Origin: Nipponacmea schrenckii
Taxonomy: Eukaryota > Mollusca > Gastropoda > Lottiidae
NCBI GenBank assembly: GCA_030562195.1
Contig: JAUJPP010000005.1
Span: 8,428,826-8,492,825 of the forward strand
Direction of reading: 5' to 3'
DNA length: 64,000 nt
The notes below the pieces were generated by a model. That model was given only the letters and a program-made list of their open reading frames with translations. It ran no database searches and was not told the origin of the DNA. The position numbers and the translations under genes are program-made. Shown here in pieces: positions 56,850 through 64,000 of the stretch; position 1 is the first letter of the stretch; each line of letters opens with the position of its first letter.

Positions 56850-58550
56850 CGATAATGCAATGTAAACAATCTTTGTATGGATTATTGAAAAAGCAGCTTC
56901 GTGATTTTTCCCTTATCCAATTTACAGAACAAAGCTTCAACTTCAAATCAAAACTGAATTATAAAATATCTTTTCAAAAAATACACGCCTAGTTGAACCG
57001 TAACTAATTCTTTCGATCTATTCAAGGCACGAAACCACAATTTAACTTTAATCAGAAGTTATAAAAAACCATGTTATTTAGAAATGAGACGAGCCATGGC
57101 ATATTTTAATTTTCTTTAACAAAATAAAGCCATTAATGAAACTTGTGTGAAACAAAAGTGGAAAGACTGAATATAGAAACACTGGAAAACTAAAAGGAAG
57201 GAAGAATATCGTATATTTTACTTTAATTGTAAACGAACCGTACGTCAAGAAACGTTCTTAAAAGCATAATGATAACTCTTTCAAAATGGATATCTTTGTT
57301 AAAATATTTTAGACGTTTCTCGCCAAAATTCTATTTAGACAACTTTTTCGCAATGTCTTTATGGCAATCCACAAATATAATATTTTATTATTACGTGTTC
57401 GAGTTTTCTTTCAGAGAGTCCACATAGATTCAGATGTGTTTTCAGAATTTCCATTGTCTCCTAAGACAAAAGTTCTTGAAATTGCAGACTATCTTCAAAT
57501 AATTTCCAGAAAACCGTATTATCTATGTATCATCTAATAGTTAGGTAGATAACATCTGACAAGCCTGCTATGAAATAATCTTAAAATCTAGTTTTACTTT
57601 CTTCTCAATAATGCCCCGTTTACACAAGGAAGTATTAAACCGGATTATAGGGTTCGTTTTATTATAAATTTTGAAAGGGACTCGTCTTCGTATGAAATAA
57701 TCTTCAGATATGGTTCAATTTTCCACTTCTATCTCATACCTTGGCTATACACAGAAAAACTCATTCAACCTACAGGGTTCTTAATCCAAGTTATCTAATT
57801 GGAAAAAATTTCAAGGTGATTACGGGGACCAAATTACAAGGAAAATATTTGATTACAAGACAATATTTTCGTAAATCACACAACGGTAACCGATGTACTG
57901 TGTAATCTAGATTTGGTAATCGGGATTATAGGAACCGTGTGAACCAGGCTTAATATTTATAAATCTGGTGGAGCAATTACTATATAATAAACTTCAAGAT
58001 GGGCACAGAGTCATCAAATAAAACAGGTCGTTGGTTTAAACCTAGTTTTATAGAGTGTTAATATTATATTGTGAGTTTAGGTTATCTTCTTAATATCACG
58101 TTTTTTAAAACTAAAAATGCCTGAATAAAAAAGGTTTAGTTCAGTCTGCGTGGATACTTGTAGTTAAACTTTAGTACTTTGAAAACCAAAATATAGAATT
58201 TTTTATGGAAAGAAGTTATCTTCTTAAAAGAACAATGAATAACTAAAATCGTTTCGAGATTTACAAAAATATACTTTGGAAAATCGTAGATTACTGGATA
58301 TTATTACGTAATTTTTAGGAACAACAATTGCCTAGCTAATTTAAAGATTTATCTAAGCCTGATATAGACTGAAGGTGATACACAAACTAAAAGAGGAGCT
58401 CTGTGGTTAAACCTGGATATAGTATAACTAGTGTAGGAAGGACGAGAAAAGTGTGTTCAAAACCAAGACAGCTAGACTAAATCTCTGTTAAATTGAAGTA
58501 TATGTATACAGAATCTGTGAGCCAGTGTAACAAATTTGACTGATATTTTT
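56850..58550. other. AT-rich non-coding stretch
   Basis: I see no gene. One copy of tttctttcagagagtccaca lies near 57408. Confidence 0.4.
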
Positions 58551-58554
58551 AGTG

Positions 58555-59170
58555 GTGTTATATCGGATAGCTTATGATAGCTCCATGGACAGTTATATAG
58601 TTTCTACTAGTTTTATGGACATTCGTTCGACATTCTTAGTGGTAGTTTGGCGGTGCTATAGGTAGAACTATAGCTGGATAACTTTATTCTTTAGTGGTTA
58701 CTTATCAGATAATATAGATATTTCTATTGACAGGATAGCTCGTACTATCTCCAGGGACAAGATTTAGCCTATCTTTATTGTCAGGAGCATAACTTTTTGA
58801 CAATAGTATTACTTAGACCAATTTAATGGACGAGCTTCAATTAGCTTTACTTATCGGATAGTTTATGATAGCTTTATTGGCAAGAGGATAGCTCTTTGGT
58901 ATAGCGTAGATTATTTACCATTAAAACTATAGCTTTGGATATTTTGTGGATAGTTTAGACTTAAGCTTAGATTTCGTGATAGCTCAGGACTATATTTTAA
59001 TAGCTTTAAAATGATAGCTTTTAGATACATGACATTAACATTTGGCAACACGGTAACAGGATAACAAGATAGCTGTCTTTGGATATTTACTTAGACTCAG
59101 AATTCTGTGATAGCTCAGGACTATATTTAATAGCTTTAAAACGATAAGTTATTGGATAGCTTGTTTACAA
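58555..59170. repeat. Cluster of gatagct motifs
   Basis: The heptamer gatagct or a one-base variant occurs about fifteen times in 600 bp. Larger repeated pieces include gtgatagctcaggactatat (58976 and 59110) and tttaatagctttaaaa, so it looks like a highly decayed tandem or nested array. Confidence 0.6.
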
Positions 59171-59329
59171 GGTAAGATTAGTCATTTTATTTAGGAGTGG
59201 TTTTCATTCATTCATTTTTAATCTTCTATTTATCCATTAAAATAACTTTGATACACATTTGTATTCATTCATTCAAAAAGCCTGCTCCCCAAACCGTTTC
59301 ATATAAATGGGAAGATAGTAACAGTTACC

Positions 59330-59330
59330 C

Positions 59331-59405
<75 letters not shown>

Positions 59406-59575
59406 AATAAATAAAATAAAATAAAATAAAATAAAATAAAATAAAATAAATAAATAAAAAAAAATAAATAAAATAAATATAAAATATAAAAATAAATAAT
59501 AATAAAAAAAAATAATAAATAATAATAAATAATAATTAATAAATATATATATAATAAAATAGGTAATATAATTTA
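59330..59575. repeat. (aaat)n microsatellite
   Basis: About 70 bp of perfect taaa units are followed by aaaat and aat variants, in total about 245 bp of A/T only. Confidence 0.97.
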
Positions 59576-59949
59576 TATTAAAATTTACATTAATAACTTG
59601 ATCATGTGATCATATAAAAAAGGTGGGGTGAAGTTAATTTTTTAAAATTTAAATTAATAACGCATGTCATATTAATTATTAGTTCAGTATGTCAGTTAGT
59701 AAGTAGAGGTGTGGGAGATAGAGGAAATTCGCACTTAGAACTGGGAGGAACGACCACAGCTTAATCAAGGGCTTTCATTCATTCATTAATTAACGGTTTG
59801 TATTGTGTTGGATTCGTATCAATGGCGAACCTACTTTTCTACGACGGGACAGATTGTTCGACGTTTTCCTCATCTCGAATTCTTTTAGAAAAGCTCTGTC
59901 ACCAGGAAGCCCTATCATCCAAATTAAGAAAGTTTTCCTTTTCTGTGCC

Positions 59950-60012
59950 CAATTTGGTTGATGAAGCCGTGCAGTACGCAATGAGCACAAAACTAGCAGG
60001 GGCATTAGCTTA
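59950..60012 (-). mobile_element. Decayed SINE fragment
   Basis: gatgaagccgtgcagtacgc, aatgagcacaaaactagcag and gggcattagct match the gaagacgggcaacgccatgcag...gcggcattagcc block. It forms the end of an open frame at 59798-60013, which is therefore doubtful as a gene. Confidence 0.5.
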
Positions 60013-60659
60013 ATACGGGTTTAAACCAAATCAAATCACGTACTCGGTATACGATGACAATGTCTCGGTTTATTTCCATTCCAATCGTTCAGTGGTTGAG
60101 ATGACAATAATCTGCTGACGCTAAAATCTTTTGTAAAAGTTTTCTGAAATTTATGTCGAACAGAAAACAAAAATATGACATTATTAAGCAAAGTGTGGGA
60201 ACTGTTTCGATGGCCTGGAATAATATTTTGAAATAATAAAAATAAATATTTCGTCTCGAATGTCAAGTTGTCTTTATCTATAATAAATGTCACGAGGGCT
60301 CTCTAGTGTATTAATCATATTATTCTTAGCACTTTTTTTTTACCAGAAAACAGATGGCGAACACTGTTCGGTACACGTGCGTGCATGTATATTTACATGT
60401 GTCTACTTCTATAATATACGTTAATGCTACATAAGGTGCACACGTTTCTGTTACACGTGCATGCATGAAAATAAAGTTGAGACGAACTGCTTTTATTAAT
60501 TGTTATCCTTGTAGAATCCGTGTTTTTTTCTCTAGTCAAACGATTTGACTAGCTGGAAGAAAGACCCAAGTCTTTATTATCTTGTTAAGTCATTGTCAAC
60601 GGGTGTGGGCAAGGACCAGTGTGAAATCCTTCATAATTAATTATTTGTTGGGTAAAGGG

Positions 60660-60950
60660 GCAAGCTAATAGACAAGATCATTGAGGACTAAATTGGTATC
60701 TTCGAGGATCAAATTGGTATTTCGAGGATCAAATTGGTATCTTAGAGGATCAAATGTGTATCTTCGTGGATCAAATGTGTATCTTCGAGGATCAAGTTGT
60801 TATCATTGAGGACTAAATTGTTATCATTGAAGACTAAATTGTTATCCTTGTAAGAACCAAATAGTTATCCTCATAAGGACCATATTCTTATCCTTGAGAA
60901 CCAAATTGTTATCCTTAAGGACCAAATTGATATCCTTGTACAAGACGTCG
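60660..60950. repeat. About 24-bp tandem repeat, about 12 copies (related to family B)
   Basis: Units aggatcaaattggtatcttc, aggactaaattgttatcatt and aggaccaaattgatatcctt change gradually along the array. Flanks at 60495-60570 and 60955-61030 (gttatccttgtagaatccgt, gatttgactagctggaagaa, cagatggtagacaagatcct) resemble the family B unit at 39762-40238. Confidence 0.85.
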
Positions 60951-61029
60951 ATTTCGTTTTGACGTTAAGAGGTTCTGCTCAATGACCACTATCAGATGGT
61001 AGACAAGATCCTAGTGAACCTAAGTTGTT

Positions 61030-62225
61030 TTCTTTCTAATTATTCCCTTGTCTCTTTTTTTAACGAATATTTCTTTTTGAAGCCTATATTGGATCATTGC
61101 TTATCACAATATAAGTCTTGTTTTTTTTTACCAAATCCCGTATAATCTTAACATGTTTAATTTCGGCAAACCTTTACTCTGTGAATAGGGTGTTGACTTA
61201 TTGTCCCCGTCTGTAGACTGTAGATATTGTTTGCTAGGCTGGTTGAAGAGTATATTATTAAGAAATATAAGTGTTATTTTGGATATATCCAATATATGAT
61301 ACGGTTTAAGTATTCAGATATTTAAGTAATATACATACATGTATATACAAATGAATTCTACTTGATAACGTTACCTGTATGTGTTTCGAAACGTAGTATA
61401 GTATATCCATAATATATCTTGTGTTTTTTCATGCGTATGCTCTTCCTTCTATATGTCTTATAAAGCATATGATATACATATAGTCATCGAATATTTTGGT
61501 GCGGATACATAATGATCAAGTTTAATTTTACCCGTAACACTTCTCATTTGTAATATTTCTGATTTAAATTTAGTTGTTCTCTGTAGATATATTGTTGGTC
61601 TTTTTACTCGTGAAGTTTAAGTTTTATGCTAATATTAGAATTTTATATAAAATTTTACATATGGTTATTAAATTAGAAGCTTTTAAACCAAATATTCGGC
61701 CTACGTTTTTTCTTTGATGCAAAATAATTACGAAGCAGAATTTCACAAAGGGATTAATATCGTTATTATTTCTTTGCAGAAATATATAAGTGAATAAACA
61801 CATAATATGAAATAAACTTTGTGATAATGCCCACCTTGATGTGTTCAGACAATCGGAGACCTGCCTTTTATCAGCGAAAACAAACAAAACGGGGCTGTCG
61901 ACGGTAAACAAATCAAGGGTTGGTCAAAGACACAGCTCAGTTCAAACTCAAGCCTTCAAGGGTTTTCCACTCTTTTTATCTTTTTTAATAATGTCATTAT
62001 GAAAGAAACACGTAGGAATGTGTAAAAATGGTCTGCCCTATTCAAGGATGTAAACTCGATGGACAGGTTCGGTATAGATTTACTGTAACTGTTATCGGTG
62101 TAAGTGGTCCTTATTCTCTAATAAATTTTAAAAATGAAATATTTATTAAACTATTAAATACAGAAAATAAACAAACTACCATTATAATGGCAATTTACAC
62201 AAGCAATGGTAGACTACGCCAATAT
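61030..62225. other. AT-rich non-coding stretch
   Basis: No supportable gene. At 62028 an ATG opens MVCPIQGCKLDGQVRYRFTV and meets a possible donor ggt|gtaagt after 24 codons; no continuation was found. Confidence 0.35.
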
Positions 62226-62229
62226 TCAG

Positions 62230-62475
62230 AGATAACAGACTGAAGTGTGGGGGAGTGTGGAATTTAAACATGGGAATGGGTGGAAATTTAAATATGGGGG
62301 AGGGTTGGAGTTTAATGTGGGGCTTGGGTGAAATTATAATGTGGGGTTGGGAAAAATTATAATTTGTGGGGGGGGGGAGTTAAATGAAAGGAGAGGGCGG
62401 AATTCAGATGTGGGGAGGGTTGGCTGAAAATCAAATGAAGTTGGGGGGGTGGATGTGAGGGGAGGGATGTAAAAC
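62230..62475. repeat. G-rich degenerate tandem repeat
   Basis: About 30-bp units such as tgtggggttgggtgaaattata and gggggagggttggagttta, with G runs up to nine. Confidence 0.75.
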
Positions 62476-62545
62476 CGTTGTGATATTTATGAGGGTTTTT
62501 TTCTAACTTAATTCTAAAGGAAGATAACTCATCGATTATCTTTAA

Positions 62546-62819
62546 TTATAAAGGGGTTAGTTTTTCGAACTTGGTTTCGACTTTAAATTCTGAGAAGGGA
62601 TACGGAGTGACTGAAATATCTGAAGTTAAATAAAGGTTCTCTATATCTATAATCTTGACAGCGGTACGAAATCTTTTCACACCACGAATTAAACGATAAC
62701 ATCTTAACAGGGTAAGACGAGGGTCCAAACTAATTAGAAATGATTTGAAAAGTCTTGCGCTGTTACAAGATGCGTGCAGTTTGGAACGGTAGAATTGAAA
62801 TCTACGTTTATCGCTGCAC
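62546..62819 (-). CDS. Unidentified terminal exon candidate
   Basis: A good acceptor (ttggtattttgcag on the minus strand) opens a 90-codon frame in phase 2 that ends with TAA at 62546. The peptide is basic and hydrophobic (RLFKSFLISLDPRLTLLRCY, RLIRGVKRFRTAVKIIDIEN, TPYPFSEFKVETKFEKL) and reads like coding sequence. No family recognised, and no upstream exon is identified in the remaining 1.2 kb. No canonical AATAAA close by. Confidence 0.35.
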
Positions 62820-62833
62820 CTGCAAAATACCAA

Positions 62834-63764
62834 TTATTTTAATAAAATTAAACTTTAGCCTCGTCTTTCAAGTAGTATATTAATTTCTAAATTTTACACA
62901 AATTTTACTCATGATATCGCTTTACTTTTTGTGGGTTTTTTTTTCAAATAACAAGTTAAATTGGCTAATTTATCACAAGTGTATTTAAACCATATTTATG
63001 TACCAAGATTTCATATAATTTCTTCTGTAAGTTCGATATCTTATGGATCTTTTCCTTGGGACCTCTTGACAATTTTCTGCTAGGATCTAGTCCGTACCCA
63101 ACCCCACCCCTCTCTCTCTTGGCAACGGGGTGGAGGAGATGGTAGAAGAACAATTCCTAAGCAGCTTGCTTTTAAACCTTTCTTAAAAGCTCATAAACAT
63201 TATGGTTTGAGATCGTACACACAACTTGATCCTCAATTTCAGTACCAAGGGTGTAAAAAGTGCGGCGAGCCTAATTAAAATACGTTCTCATGACCTTGAC
63301 CCTTCCAACCACTGCCTTATCAACCAAAATGACGTCATAATGCCCATAATAACAGTAATCGGCAACTGCAGACGTCAAGTTTATCAGCAAGGTTGCTCAT
63401 CAAAACTGAATAACTTGCGGTTCATTTTATCACGCCTTTCATTAAAGACATATTATCGAAACAACATTTTTAAAATGTATGCCTAATTTAAGACGCAGTA
63501 TGCACCTAGGCACCTATTAGTCGGTAATTAAGTCCCTTGCGTCAAAATTTGAAAAAAACATCAATGAAAAATGGTTCAAATCTTTACCAAACTTTCTATA
63601 GGTCGATGCAATGATGAAATTTAGATATTTAACCCATTAAATATTGTTTATTCCCATTCGACTCAACCTTCGCCAATGTTCGTTAAATTCCGTAAGTTAG
63701 CAGCGTTCTAGTCCCGCAGTTCGGAACAAATTGTGACTAGAAGGTTAAGAATGTGCTGACTGAT
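62834..63764. other. Non-coding stretch near the right edge
   Basis: Open frames at 62965-63153 (minus) and 63226-63486 (plus) have no splice sites or motifs that support them. Confidence 0.3.
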
Positions 63765-63860
63765 TAGACCAATCATAGCCAATCAGAGTTAATCTGGTTT
63801 AATTTGAACTCAGTTGCAGATAACCAATCACTGATAACCAATCACTGATTGGTTGGTGAA
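63765..63860. promoter_or_regulatory. Cluster of CCAAT boxes
   Basis: agaccaatcatagccaatca, then gataaccaatcactg twice, and gattggttggtg place about six CCAAT/ATTGG elements in 90 bp, some in inverted pairs. NF-Y promoters carry such clusters, but part of it is a short tandem duplication and the gene it would serve is outside the window or unidentified. Confidence 0.35.
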
Positions 63861-64000
63861 TTCAACCCGCGAGATAAAACAGTGCTTTATATTGTAAGAG
63901 TAAGCCAGATTCCATTGAAATATGGTAGCCTACCAACTAGCTAGCAGATTGCTTATTACAATGACTGTTCGGCTTGAACATTCCCAAATATTGTGTCCAA

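Noticed and set aside
59798..60013. 71-residue gene on the plus strand
   Set aside because: Its second half coincides with a decayed SINE fragment and both strands are open.

Overview
The window looks like nuclear DNA from an animal, most likely a gastropod mollusc (possibly a limpet; inference). It is AT-rich, its genes are split by GT-AG introns, and the gene set is metazoan: WFDC1, SLC66A1/PQLC2, a GT10 fucosyltransferase and an ionotropic glutamate-receptor relative. It is crowded with tRNA-derived SINEs, foldback elements and minisatellites. There is no sign of bacterial, plastid or mitochondrial sequence. Splice junctions were placed by eye from GT/AG signals plus phase agreement; no transcript evidence was available.

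Layout. 0-2.5 kb: a minisatellite built from the 3' end of the local SINE, one orphan exon, and an RNase H exon of DIRS/tyrosine-recombinase retroelement type. 7.4-10.0 kb (minus): a four-exon type I membrane protein with signal peptide, CUB-like ectodomain, one TM segment and a PPxY tail. 11.0-11.2 kb (plus): an unidentified terminal exon. 12.5-22.8 kb (minus): WFDC1, five exons, with an 8.3-kb first intron holding several tandem arrays, SINEs and a MITE. 23-28.8 kb: repeats only. 28.9-30.9 kb (plus): alpha-1,3-fucosyltransferase. 32.3-36.6 kb (minus): a 2-kb tandem duplication carrying two 56-57-residue membrane micropeptide genes. 37.2-37.8 kb (plus): a 75-residue two-exon gene. 40.3-43.8 kb (minus): SLC66A1-like lysosomal amino-acid transporter, six exons. 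47.5-51.3 kb (plus): an eight-exon ionotropic receptor without an amino-terminal domain. 52-64 kb: mostly repeats with a few weak exon candidates.

Main points. (1) The two micropeptide paralogues are almost identical in the signal sequence and C-terminal membrane segment but unalignable over 7-8 codons across their single splice junction. (2) One SINE family links much of the window. Its T-rich 3' tail ends a few to about 20 bases upstream of 3' splice sites in three unrelated genes (SLC66A1, the ionotropic receptor and the micropeptide pair), in the sense orientation each time. The same tail has also been amplified into two minisatellites. (3) The receptor and the transporter each depart from otherwise conserved family motifs (pore/M3 in the receptor, second PQ motif in the transporter). 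Apart from the duplicated pair, the genes show no evident joint pathway.
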